Positions 8,680 to 16,750 of a stretch of DNA of 46,237 bases are shown here, one piece after another. The translations under genes and the position numbers were made by a program. How positions within the stretch are numbered: the first letter of the stretch is position 1; every line of letters starts with the position of its first letter. The notes beneath the pieces are model-generated. The model saw nothing but the letters and a program-made list of their open reading frames with translations. It was not told the origin of the DNA and ran no database searches. Origin of the DNA: Rhodobacterales bacterium (GTDB lineage Bacteria > Pseudomonadota > Alphaproteobacteria > Caulobacterales > Hyphomonadaceae); assembly GCA_014763715.1 (NCBI GenBank), contig JACXUV010000030.1:1-46237 (forward strand), in the 5' to 3' direction.

Positions 8680-9668
8680 TTGAAACCTTGCTGCACGGCG
8701 GCGCGCTCGACCGGATGCGCGTGATGTTTCCGAATGCGCCCGGGCCGTGGGTGGACCTGTCTACGGGTATCAACCCATGGCCATATCCGTTTACGGAGAT
8801 ATCACCTACCGCTTACAGCCACCTGCCCACTGAACGCGAATGGCTTGCCTGCCGTGCTGCGATGGCCGACGCAATCGGCGCACCGCATCACAGCTTATGC
8901 CTGTCGCCCGGCAGCGAGTTGCTGATACGCCTCCTGCCAGCGCTGATTGCTCCAGGACGTGTCGCGGTCCAATCCCCGACCTATGGAGATCACGCCCGTG
9001 TCTGGCAGGCTGCTAGCTGCGAAGTCATTGAAGCTCAAAACCCACTGAATGAAGCGGACCGGGTGGATGCCGTCATCGTGTGCAACCCCAACAATCCCGA
9101 CGGTCATGTCTTTGAAACGGAGGAGCTTGAACTTGCCCGGAAGCGGCTTGCTGCACATGGGGGGTGGTTGATCGTGGATGAAGCCTATGCCGATCTTGCC
9201 CCCATGCACAGTCTGGCGCCGATGGGGGGAGCTGATCGCTTAATTATCCTGCGTTCATTCGGAAAATTCTACGGTCTTGCGGGCATCCGCCTCGGCGGCC
9301 TGATCGGGCCGGAAAGCATTGTCCGCAAGGCCTCCGAACATCTTGGGGTGTGGCCTGTCTCAGGCCCCGCGCTCTCAATCGGGACCGAGGCCTATATGGA
9401 TCTGCATTGGCAAAAGGCGACCCGGCACAAACTGAGGACCGTCCGCCAACGCCTCGACGCCTTGCTTACGGATGCCGGCCTGAACATTGTTGGGGGATGC
9501 GACCTTTTCCGTCTCGTTGAAACGGAAGACGCAGGCAGACTTTGGCGAAGCCTTGCCGAGAGAGGAGTCTATGTCCGCCGGTTTGATTGGTCGGACCAGT
9601 TGCTCCGGTTTGGCTTGCCCTCCGGCCATAAGGCTGAGCGTCGCCTGAAAGACGCCCTCAACCTTTGA
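8676..9668 (+). CDS. cobD: L-threonine-O-3-phosphate decarboxylase (PLP-dependent)
   Basis: This 330-residue fold-type I PLP enzyme resembles histidinol-phosphate aminotransferase. It is called CobD in Salmonella and CobC in Pseudomonas. It makes (R)-1-amino-2-propanol phosphate for CbiB, the adjacent upstream gene. Visible features are LHGGALD near the N terminus, DLSTGINPWPYP, the SPTYGDH segment, CNPNNPDGH, VDEAYADL and the PLP lysine in RSFGKFYGLAGIRLG at about residue 197. I chose ATG 8676 for the ATGA overlap with cbiB and because LHGG should be near the start. Its 3' end overlaps that of the convergent cobU by 11 bases. Confidence 0.92.
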   Translation: MIETLLHGGALDRMRVMFPNAPGPWVDLSTGINPWPYPFTEISPTAYSHLPTEREWLACRAAMADAIGAPHHSLCLSPGSELLIRLLPALIAPGRVAVQSPTYGDHARVWQAASCEVIEAQNPLNEADRVDAVIVCNPNNPDGHVFETEELELARKRLAAHGGWLIVDEAYADLAPMHSLAPMGGADRLIILRSFGKFYGLAGIRLGGLIGPESIVRKASEHLGVWPVSGPALSIGTEAYMDLHWQKATRHKLRTVRQRLDALLTDAGLNIVGGCDLFRLVETEDAGRLWRSLAERGVYVRRFDWSDQLLRFGLPSGHKAERRLKDALNL

Positions 9669-10167
9669 GGCGCAGCGGCAATCCGGCAGCCACAAATTCC
9701 ACAATATCGCAAACCGCAGCCACACGCTGGTTCAACCGTCCCTGCGCGTCACGGAACTGCCGGCCAAGAGGCGTCTCCGGCACAAGTCCAAGCCCAACCT
9801 CGTTCGAGACCAGGACAATGTTGTTCTCCAGAGACAGGAGGCATGCGCATAGACGATCTGTTTCCGCGTCTATGCTCCGCCCCTCATGCATCAGATTGGA
9901 CAGCCAAAGCGTGAGGCAATCAACGAGCACCACATCTCCCTCCGCAGTCTGGCGTTCCAGCGCGCCCACAAGATCCAGAGGCGTTTCAACCGTCCGCCAG
10001 CCATCCCCTCTATCGGCCTGATGGCGCGCGATACGGTCAGACATTTCATCATCCAAGGCCTGAGCCGTCGCGATATAGACACGCGCGCCCATTGCCGCTT
10101 CAGCCAAGTGCTGCGCGCGTGCACTCTTGCCAGATCGGGCTCCGCCCAGAATCAAAACTTTGCTCAT
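9658..10167 (-). CDS. cobU: Adenosylcobinamide kinase / adenosylcobinamide-phosphate guanylyltransferase
   Basis: This 169-residue bifunctional enzyme (CobU, also CobP) phosphorylates adenosylcobinamide and then transfers GMP to give adenosylcobinamide-GDP, the substrate of CobS. P-loop GGARSGKS lies at residues 8-15, followed by VYIATAQALDDEM, RIARHQADRGDGW, VDCLTLWLSNL and the C-terminal VSNEVGLGLVPE and RDAQGRLNQRVA. All are CobU family landmarks. An upstream GTG at 10188 is in frame, but the family starts close to the P-loop, which favours ATG 10167. It is the only cobalamin gene here on the minus strand, so it needs a promoter outside the riboswitch operon. Confidence 0.93.
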   Translation of the reverse strand: MSKVLILGGARSGKSARAQHLAEAAMGARVYIATAQALDDEMSDRIARHQADRGDGWRTVETPLDLVGALERQTAEGDVVLVDCLTLWLSNLMHEGRSIDAETDRLCACLLSLENNIVLVSNEVGLGLVPETPLGRQFRDAQGRLNQRVAAVCDIVEFVAAGLPLRLKG

Positions 10168-10260
10168 TGCCAATACATAGCCGCTCACGCAAAGCGTTTC
10201 ACCCTGCTTTGCGGCAAAAATCGACAGCCCCCGAACGCCCTCTGGACTTCATTACACAGA

Positions 10261-12540
10261 TCAATCGGGCAGACCCGATGCCTGTTCCGGAATTCCAAGC
10301 ATGCGCCCAGCTGCCTTGCAAGCGGCCACATAAGCCGCTGGAGCTGCCTGCTGGTTTTCCAGTGCCGACAAGGCCTGGGCAAGAAGGGGGTGGGCCGCTT
10401 CGCGATTTCCAATCCCAAGTTCAGCGAGCCCCATCCGGCAGCGCGCGATTTCTGTGGCGTAATGCCCTTCAGGCAAGGTCCGGGACAGTGTGCCAAAAGC
10501 CTCCCGTGCCGCAGCTTCGGCCGCGTCATACCGTTCCAGTTCGAGGAGAACGGCAGAACGCGTAAGCGCCGGAAAGGCTCTGCGCGGGCTTTCTTCCGGT
10601 AGCTTCTCTTTGAAAATCCGCTCCGCCCGTTCAAGGGAGATCAAGGCATCATCAAGCATGCCCGAAGCTGATTGCTCTGAGGCAAGGTTCTGCAACACTT
10701 CCCCGACAGCCAGACTATCCTCTCCGTTCAAATGCTCACGAATATTCACGATCTCCTGAAATTCTGAAATCGCCTTGTCGCTTTGCCCGTTAGCAGAAAG
10801 CACAATCGAGAGATTGTTCCGGTGCATGAGAACCTGCCCGGAATCACTCCCATAAGCAGCTGCCGCGATATCTACAGCTTTTTGATGCGCCGCCACCGCC
10901 TCTTCCGGTCTCCCGAGGCGAAACAGGAGCCGCCCAAGGTCTGAAAGCGGAAGCGCCATCCGCGGATGGTCCGGCCCATAGCTCTTTTCCGTCAGCGCAA
11001 GGGCCTGGCGGATCTGCGCCTCTGCCTCTTCCATCTCCCCCAGATTACTAAGCGCACGTCCAAGGCCCGAGCGGACTTCGATCTCTCCGTTGACCGATCC
11101 GGTCGCGAGCGCACGGGTAAGGGCCTGTTCCAAAAGCTCCTTCTGGCGCTGCCAATCCGCCTCACTGGCCCAGGCTGCAGACAAGACCGCCTCGAAAGCC
11201 GGGCTGTCCGAAAGCGGCGCAACGGTAGCGATATCCAGTGCCCTCGACAGTTCATCACGGCCGAGCTCCCCTTCCTCGCGCAACACGTCCAGGTGCCCCA
11301 GATAGGCAAGTGCCGCCGCATAGATCGTGGAGGATGTGTCCCCAGACTCTTGCAGAACATCGACTCCCTCCTGCGCCAGCATCCTGGCTTCATCCAAGTT
11401 TTCACCGCGCTGGCGGACCCGTGCAGCCCACCCGACAAGCTCTGCCTGCAAGAGAGGGTCATCAGGCAGACGCTCGCGTACATCAGTGAGTGTAAGATCC
11501 ACGAGAGCATCTGTTCCGGCATCTGTGGCAGGCACACCGTCACGTTCCAAAGGATCCAGGCGTCTGAACAGATTCAGCAGCACTCCCCTGCCGCGCTCAG
11601 CACGGTCAGCTGCCGCAATTGCAATCGCCCGCTCTCTCTCAATCTCCCGGGCATGGACCGATAAAGTCACCCCCCAACCGATCAAGCCGAAAATAAATAG
11701 TATGCTGAGGAATGTGAGCGCCTTGTTGCGCCGCGCGAAGCGCACCGCCGCCTCCCAATGACTATCCATACGAGCAAGCGGTGCACGTCCCTCCATCAGG
11801 CGCCGCAAGTCTTCTGCAAAACTCGAGGCACTTTCGTATCGCCCTCCAATCTCTTCGGAGAGAGCCTTGTCGATAACGGCACGCAGGTCTTTCGACAGTG
11901 GCTCAAGCGGTTCACAAAGTTCACGCAAGACATGACCGAGTTGCCAGATGTCACTGGCCGTCGTCACGACATCCAGTCGCAATTGCTCAGGGGAAGCATA
12001 TCCGGGGGTGAACCACGGTGCCCCAGTTGCTGTTTCCCCTCCATCGAGAATGCGGACAATTCCCGGATGATCGAGACCCGACAATATACGCCGCTCACGA
12101 AGGAAATGACGGACAACGTCCCCATTATGCATGCCGCCATGCATAACTTTCAGCGCGACCGATTGCTCATAGCGCCCATCGCTGCGGCAGGCTTCATAGA
12201 CGACGGAGGACCCGCCTGACCCGATCCGCCGGAGGACCCGCCAAGGACCGTAATGTGCCCCAATCCTGGGATCATCAACAGCATCTTCCAGATGAATGGA
12301 GAGATCTTCTGCGACACTGTCCCGCGCGATCAGCAGGGTATCGAAATACTCCCGGCTGTCCGCTTCCTCCTGCAGAAGCAGCATAACATCTGAAAGCCCC
12401 TCCGGGTCATCCGAAAATTCCCGGCGCAACCAGTTTTGACGCTCTGCTTCCGGGTACTCCAGTGCTTTCGCAAAGGCTGCGTCCCGAATGCTCCAACGGG
12501 TTTCTTCAACCGGATCCAAAACAGGCCCTTTGTCTCTCAC
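10261..12540 (-). CDS. TPR-containing Ser/Thr kinase-like membrane protein lacking the catalytic loop (probable pseudokinase)
   Basis: The protein is about 759 residues. The N-terminal kinase lobe is intact: glycine loop RRIGSGGSSVVYEA, VAIK-type lysine in SVALKVMH, a glutamate-containing helix FLRERRILSGLDHPGIVRIL. At GAPWF (about residue 177) it jumps straight to TPGYASPEQL, the end of the activation segment, then DIWQLGHVL. The 80-90 residues that should carry the hinge, HRD catalytic loop and DFG are absent, in frame. A transmembrane helix (FLSILFIFGLIGWGVTLSV) and a long TPR-rich region follow. By family knowledge such proteins pair with ECF sigma factors like the one at 13520. GTG 12540 has a GGGTGG-type site upstream; ATG 12594 gives 18 more residues without one. 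Confidence 0.82.
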   Translation of the reverse strand: MRDKGPVLDPVEETRWSIRDAAFAKALEYPEAERQNWLRREFSDDPEGLSDVMLLLQEEADSREYFDTLLIARDSVAEDLSIHLEDAVDDPRIGAHYGPWRVLRRIGSGGSSVVYEACRSDGRYEQSVALKVMHGGMHNGDVVRHFLRERRILSGLDHPGIVRILDGGETATGAPWFTPGYASPEQLRLDVVTTASDIWQLGHVLRELCEPLEPLSKDLRAVIDKALSEEIGGRYESASSFAEDLRRLMEGRAPLARMDSHWEAAVRFARRNKALTFLSILFIFGLIGWGVTLSVHAREIERERAIAIAAADRAERGRGVLLNLFRRLDPLERDGVPATDAGTDALVDLTLTDVRERLPDDPLLQAELVGWAARVRQRGENLDEARMLAQEGVDVLQESGDTSSTIYAAALAYLGHLDVLREEGELGRDELSRALDIATVAPLSDSPAFEAVLSAAWASEADWQRQKELLEQALTRALATGSVNGEIEVRSGLGRALSNLGEMEEAEAQIRQALALTEKSYGPDHPRMALPLSDLGRLLFRLGRPEEAVAAHQKAVDIAAAAYGSDSGQVLMHRNNLSIVLSANGQSDKAISEFQEIVNIREHLNGEDSLAVGEVLQNLASEQSASGMLDDALISLERAERIFKEKLPEESPRRAFPALTRSAVLLELERYDAAEAAAREAFGTLSRTLPEGHYATEIARCRMGLAELGIGNREAAHPLLAQALSALENQQAAPAAYVAACKAAGRMLGIPEQASGLPD

Positions 12541-12720
12541 GCGCCGCCACCCTGCCACACATACATTCGGGCAGGCACACCGTGCGATAACCATTCGCTA
12601 AACACAACGTGCCCGGAAATCGAAACCCGCCAGGACAGAAGCAGACCAATCGCATGTCGGATTTCTGGCTCATTTTGCGTGAGGGGAATTGGAACAGCAT
12701 GCACAAGAAAAGGAATCGTC

Positions 12721-13491
12721 ATGAAACTGTCCCTGAAACCCATGCTAATCTGTGCAAGCGTTGCGCTTGCCAGTCTATCCCCCACGGCGCAGGCTCAGGA
12801 AATGGCCGTGTTTGGACCGCCTACTGCTTCCTACGAGGCCCAGCGGACCATCCTCACCAACGATATGAGCCTTATTCAGAGTGTCCACTCCAAACCCGGC
12901 AAGAACCGCTCAGAAATGACGGTGGAGGGTCAACAGCTGATCCAGATCTGGCGGGACGATCTGAAAACCCTGTACTCACTCTCGCCCCAACAAGGGATGG
13001 CGATGGCAATCCCCTATGGCAGTGAACAAGCACAATCCGTACTGGCTGAGTTCGACCAGGAAACGACTGTTCTTGAAAAGCGCTTTATTGGAAGTGAAAC
13101 CGTGAATGGTGTCAGGACAGACCACTACTACCTCAGGACAACGACGTCCGGCGGCGGTGTTTACACTGGAGATGTCTGGACGACCCCGGAAAACATCGCA
13201 GTCCGGATACGTATGAAGCTGACCACTCCGGGAGACCCTACCCAGGATGTGAGCATTGATCTGGTCGGACTAAAGCTCGCCGAACAACCAGACGCACTGT
13301 TTGAGGTGCCCGAAGGCTACCAGACCTTGTCCATGGGCAACCAGCCATCCATTTTCGGATCCGTGTCCGGCTACACAGGCGATATTGCGAATGATGCTGC
13401 CGATGCAGTCGCTCGCGAAGCAGATCAACAGGTGCGCGGAAAGGCAAACGAAGAAGCCTCCAAGCTCGTCCGCAAGATCTTCAAATGGTAG
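12721..13491 (+). CDS. Periplasmic DUF4412-like protein
   Basis: This 256-residue exported protein has a signal peptide, residues 1 to about 22, ending PTAQAQ. The body alternates short beta segments: ILTNDMSLIQSVHSKP, then MTVEGQQLIQIWR, KTLYSLSPQQGMAMAIPYG and TDHYYLRTTTSGGGVYTGDVW, a pattern resembling the DUF4412 / LolA-like fold. The C-terminal 40 residues are charged and helical (DAVAREADQQ and on). The start is an ATG with AGGAA upstream; the frame is open before it but shows no coding pattern. It is divergent from the kinase-like gene and convergent with the ECF sigma gene, so it may belong to their regulon. Function unknown. Confidence 0.75.
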   Translation: MKLSLKPMLICASVALASLSPTAQAQEMAVFGPPTASYEAQRTILTNDMSLIQSVHSKPGKNRSEMTVEGQQLIQIWRDDLKTLYSLSPQQGMAMAIPYGSEQAQSVLAEFDQETTVLEKRFIGSETVNGVRTDHYYLRTTTSGGGVYTGDVWTTPENIAVRIRMKLTTPGDPTQDVSIDLVGLKLAEQPDALFEVPEGYQTLSMGNQPSIFGSVSGYTGDIANDAADAVAREADQQVRGKANEEASKLVRKIFKW

Positions 13492-13519
13492 AATGAGGTG
13501 CCCCTCGTCCCCGGCCCCT

Positions 13520-14083
13520 TCAGGCGTCGGGGGCGAGATAGGCTGCAAGATAGGTCCGGGCGCGAGCCCAGTCCCGCTCAATCGTTCGAACAGATTTACC
13601 CAGCACGCGCGCCGTCTCGTTGACAGTGAGCCCTGCGAAGAACCGGCACTCGACGATACGCTCCAGGTCCGGATCACGCTTCGACAGGTCCTGCAAGGCA
13701 GCATCCAGATCCAGAAGCTGCGTTTCGGCTGCGCTGGCCGCAACAGGGTGCTCATCTATATCGAGATGCTCCGCCCCGCCACCGCGCTTTTCCGCCAATT
13801 TGCGGCGCGCATGATCCACCAGGACCTGACGCATCGCCTGAGAAGCTGTCGCGAGATAGTGATCCTCATCGTTAAAACGCCGATCGTCATCTCGCGATAA
13901 TTTCAGCCATGCTTCGTGAACAATCAGCGTCGTGTTCAGGGTCGCGCTACGTCGTCTGCCTGACAAGTGACGGGAGGCCATGCGCCGCAACAGGTCATAG
14001 GTCTCCGCCAACAGCTCATCAGACAAGCCGAGCCTGCGCTCGCCTGAGCCATCCACGTGTCTATCACCCGAGAATTCCGTCAA
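13520..14083 (-). CDS. ECF-type RNA polymerase sigma factor of the kinase-associated family
   Basis: The protein is up to 187 residues. Region 2 is seen in ETYDLLRRMASRHL through TLIVHEAWLKL and DEDHYLATASQAMRQVLVDHARR. Region 4 is seen in IVECRFFAGLTVNETARVL and KSVRTIERDWARARTYL. The long VDHARRKLAEKRGGG linker is typical of the sigma factor family found with Ser/Thr kinases (ECF43-like). The start is TTG 14083 with AAGGG five bases upstream; GTG 14056 is an alternative. The kinase-like gene with its missing catalytic core lies about 1 kb away on the same strand, with an unrelated gene between. No anti-sigma gene is visible, which fits the family. Confidence 0.87.
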   Translation of the reverse strand: MTEFSGDRHVDGSGERRLGLSDELLAETYDLLRRMASRHLSGRRRSATLNTTLIVHEAWLKLSRDDDRRFNDEDHYLATASQAMRQVLVDHARRKLAEKRGGGAEHLDIDEHPVAASAAETQLLDLDAALQDLSKRDPDLERIVECRFFAGLTVNETARVLGKSVRTIERDWARARTYLAAYLAPDA

Positions 14084-14184
14084 GGATACCCTTCCCCAAG
14101 CAAGAACCGGATGCCAGCCCGGCGCTGTGTCTGGGGTCAGATAAACCCGCGAACCGCTTTAAATGCAACAGGTGTCTTTAAAGC

Positions 14185-14658
14185 CTATTGCGGCTCCCGT
14201 TCCATGATCAGGGAGAGGCTGAAGAGCGTGGGGCCGCCCTCCTCGAAGCCTTCAACAATCTGCACGCTGGCTTCATCGACCCCCGGCGCGGTGAACCAGA
14301 TGACTGTCGCATAGCCCTCTTCCGAATTCACGATCTCGAACCCTTTCTTTTCCAGCATGGTCTGGAAAAATTCTGCCATTTCGGATTTCGACAGGGGCGC
14401 CTCTCCGTCGATCAGGTAAGACCGGCTGGCATATTCAGGCGGCATACCACCTGATGCGCTGCGCAAGACGGCCCCCGGAGGAAACATGATTGTTTCGGGA
14501 AAGCCCTCCGGCAGATAGACCTTGGCCTCAGCCGCAGGTGCCGCCGTGGACGCGGCGTCTCCCTCCTCCGCCAGGCTAGCATCCGAAGAACACCCGGCGA
14601 TGCCGCCAAGCAAAACAGCCGAAGCGATCAGAACTCTGCATGTAAACTGACGGATCAT
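14185..14658 (-). CDS. Small lipoprotein of unknown function
   Basis: This 157-residue protein has a lipoprotein signal with lipobox GIAG before cysteine 23, followed by a disordered Ala/Glu/Ser-rich linker (to about residue 45) and a compact C-terminal domain. The domain holds VYLPEGFPETIMFPPG, then LSKSEMAEFFQTMLEKKGFEIV and GYATVIWFT, an alpha-beta arrangement seen in small envelope proteins. ATG 14658 has AAGGA upstream at good spacing; the open frame before it is not coding-like. It resembles the next upstream gene (14796-15248) in layout: a basic-pI domain with PL(S/P)K, a helix and a GF/GY turn. They may be distant paralogues. No function can be named. Confidence 0.7.
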   Translation of the reverse strand: MIRQFTCRVLIASAVLLGGIAGCSSDASLAEEGDAASTAAPAAEAKVYLPEGFPETIMFPPGAVLRSASGGMPPEYASRSYLIDGEAPLSKSEMAEFFQTMLEKKGFEIVNSEEGYATVIWFTAPGVDEASVQIVEGFEEGGPTLFSLSLIMEREPQ

Positions 14659-14795
14659 TTTTTCATCCTTTTGAGCAAGAAGAGGAAACACATTTCGCTA
14701 ACGGCGCCTCACCTGAAAACCCGCCAACAGGAAGCATGAATTTCTCATCCGCATTTGCGAAGATAGCACGCAACTCTCAGGCCGCTCAGCCAACA

Positions 14796-15248
14796 TCAAT
14801 CCTCCATGTCTTCCGGATAAAGATTGATTGAAACCGATAAGTAGCCTTCCTTCGGATTCAGCTGGGTTTCACCTTTTCTGTGTCCCTTGCCACCAAATAT
14901 GAAGCTACGGATCTTGCCGTTCGAATTGTCATAGAGCGTATAGCCGCTCGCGGCATAGGATGCCTTCAAAGCGTCGAAGCTGGCACCGACATCCTTGGGC
15001 AAGGGAGCCCTTCCATGAAAGCCCGTGATCTTGTCTGAAGGCGTACAGCTCTCGATGACCAGTTTATCCGGAACAGGGACCTCTGCCGGGAGCGGGATCG
15101 CACATCCGGTCTCAGCTGAAAGGGCACTCGCCTCTCCCTGATGCTCTGGTGGCTCTGCATTCGTCTGCCCGCACGCCGCAGTAAAACCAAGACACACCAA
15201 AACAGCAAACAGAGTGCCGCAGCGCCCGGTACGTAGGTTGAAGAACAT
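14796..15248 (-). CDS. Small lipoprotein of unknown function
   Basis: This 150-residue protein carries an N-terminal lipoprotein signal with TAAC, cysteine at residue 26, and a short polar linker. The C-terminal domain has PLPAEVPVPDKLVIESC, then PLPKDVGASFDALKASYAASGYTLYD and a final KEGYLSVSINLYPED. Besides the lipidated residue, two cysteines (TGCAIP and IESCTP) could form a disulfide in the periplasm. AAGGAG lies at good distance before the ATG. It is divergent from the cysteine-repeat protein gene at 15371, with about 120 bases between them. Role unknown; position suggests the same envelope-linked locus as the ECF sigma factor. Confidence 0.7.
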   Translation of the reverse strand: MFFNLRTGRCGTLFAVLVCLGFTAACGQTNAEPPEHQGEASALSAETGCAIPLPAEVPVPDKLVIESCTPSDKITGFHGRAPLPKDVGASFDALKASYAASGYTLYDNSNGKIRSFIFGGKGHRKGETQLNPKEGYLSVSINLYPEDMED

Positions 15249-15370
15249 CGGATACTCCTTCTTGCGTGCTCACACTTCTTCAAACGCACATGACCACGGC
15301 ATCCCGCCAAAAAATCTGGCGGGTTCTCCAGAACCGCTGCGTGAACAGGGTACAATCTGGGTATCTGTGT

Positions 15371-16750
15371 ATGAGATCAGTATTATCTACCGCCTTTACA
15401 GTTTCCACATTCCTATTGACGCTGTACGTCTCGGTGCTTCCTGTCACCGCGCAGCAAAAACCGGATAATGCGTGCTCAGAGACGCTCTGCCCTGCAGGCA
15501 CAGCCTGCTATGAAGGAGCATGCTTTCCTACAGACATCGCGGAACCCACGCCGGAAGATGCATGCGCAGACGTCGTCTGCCCGGTTAATCACATCTGCTA
15601 TGAGGGAGGCTGTTTCCCAGACGTCTCTCCAGCTGACGTTTCCGTCCTATGTCCTGAAGGTTCCGTCGAAAGCGATGCATCCTGCAAACCTGCTAGTTTA
15701 GCAGGAAACGATCCCTGTGAAGACGTTATATGTCCCATTGGAATGGTTTGTTACGAGGGAGGTTGCTTCGCTCAAGCACTTACTGACACACCAGCAGAGG
15801 ATCAAATCTGTGAGGACCTTACCTGCCCAGAAGATTTTGTATGCTATCAAGGCGGTTGCTTCCCGGACACGACACCTTCTGATGATGCATGCACCAATGT
15901 AACCTGCCCCGCCACCATGGCATGTTATCAGGGCGGCTGTTTCGAAAGCCTCATAACTGAAGCGACTATGCCACCGCTGACATACACTGGCCGGTCACAG
16001 AATTTCACGATGCCGCTGCTGAGCTATATCGGAACAAAACCCGCCATACCGCTGAGCTTTACAATGCCAGAGCTTTCCTATGCCGGGCGCACTTTGCAGG
16101 AAACACCACAGGGTCGCCCCACAAACGCGATGGAAATAGTTCCCCTTCCGAAAGGTAGCCGCCAATCCACCTATCTTTCCATTGAGGATGCAACGTTTGC
16201 CCGGGACGAGACGTTGCGCATCACATATTCCGGCCTGCCCGCCAAAAGCGGAACACTCAGCCTGTTCTACTTAGGAGAAAGCAAGCCGATACGCACTGCC
16301 TGGTTCTACACACGCGCCGATAAATCCGAGGGAGTGTTCGAACGCGAGGGCACTTCACTGCCCTCCCTCACTGGACCATGGAAGGCCTGTATTGGTTTTG
16401 CGCCTGATATCTCAGTCAACGTTAACGCACCCGAAACCTATGCTGATTGCATTGATTTCATCCTGGTAGGCCAGAATACCCGCACGGCCACCCCCTCGCT
16501 CGCTCTGTCAACTCCCGAGCCAAGAGCTGGCCGTGCCTTCACCGTGAACTGGTCGGACTTCCCCCCAGTCAATGCGTCCATCGCCCTGGTCTATCTGGAC
16601 ACGGACAAGCTCATTGCGCGCACCCTCACCTCTTCACATCCAGTTGGAACGTGGGACGTCACAATTGATCAGGCGGGGCGTTATGAATTCCAAATTTTCC
16701 TTGAGGGCAACGCCTTGCGTGCCCGCATGCCTCTGGAGGTCATCAAATGA
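15371..16750 (+). CDS. Exported protein with five cysteine-rich repeats; function unknown
   Basis: The protein is 459 residues. A hydrophobic signal segment ends near VTAQQ (residue 28). Five copies of C-x4-C-P-x4-C-Y-[EQ]-G-[GA]-C-F follow at residues 35-52, 65-82, 116-133, 147-164 and 174-191, with an extra C-x10-C loop (94-105) between copies 2 and 3. Three copies of TMPxL[TS]YxG lie at 199-207, 213-221 and 231-239. Two beta-rich C-terminal segments follow, with similar ends (RIRTAWF-like and IARTLTSSHPVGTWDV). The even cysteines suggest disulfide-bonded surface modules. The start is chosen for the signal peptide; the open frame extends upstream without one. It overlaps the next gene by ATGA. 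I do not recognise the family. Confidence 0.72.
   Translation: MRSVLSTAFTVSTFLLTLYVSVLPVTAQQKPDNACSETLCPAGTACYEGACFPTDIAEPTPEDACADVVCPVNHICYEGGCFPDVSPADVSVLCPEGSVESDASCKPASLAGNDPCEDVICPIGMVCYEGGCFAQALTDTPAEDQICEDLTCPEDFVCYQGGCFPDTTPSDDACTNVTCPATMACYQGGCFESLITEATMPPLTYTGRSQNFTMPLLSYIGTKPAIPLSFTMPELSYAGRTLQETPQGRPTNAMEIVPLPKGSRQSTYLSIEDATFARDETLRITYSGLPAKSGTLSLFYLGESKPIRTAWFYTRADKSEGVFEREGTSLPSLTGPWKACIGFAPDISVNVNAPETYADCIDFILVGQNTRTATPSLALSTPEPRAGRAFTVNWSDFPPVNASIALVYLDTDKLIARTLTSSHPVGTWDVTIDQAGRYEFQIFLEGNALRARMPLEVIK
15473..15943 (+). repeat. Five tandem coding repeats for an 18-residue cysteine module
   Basis: This is the coding region of the five C-x4-CP-x4-CY[EQ]G[GA]CF modules. The protein motif is strongly conserved, while the codons vary between copies, so the repeats are old or under protein-level selection rather than fresh DNA duplications. 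Confidence 0.8.

Noticed and set aside
13500-13545. GC-rich inverted sequence at the convergent gene ends as a terminator
   Set aside because: It is imperfect, overlaps the ECF sigma gene's coding end, and has no T-run.
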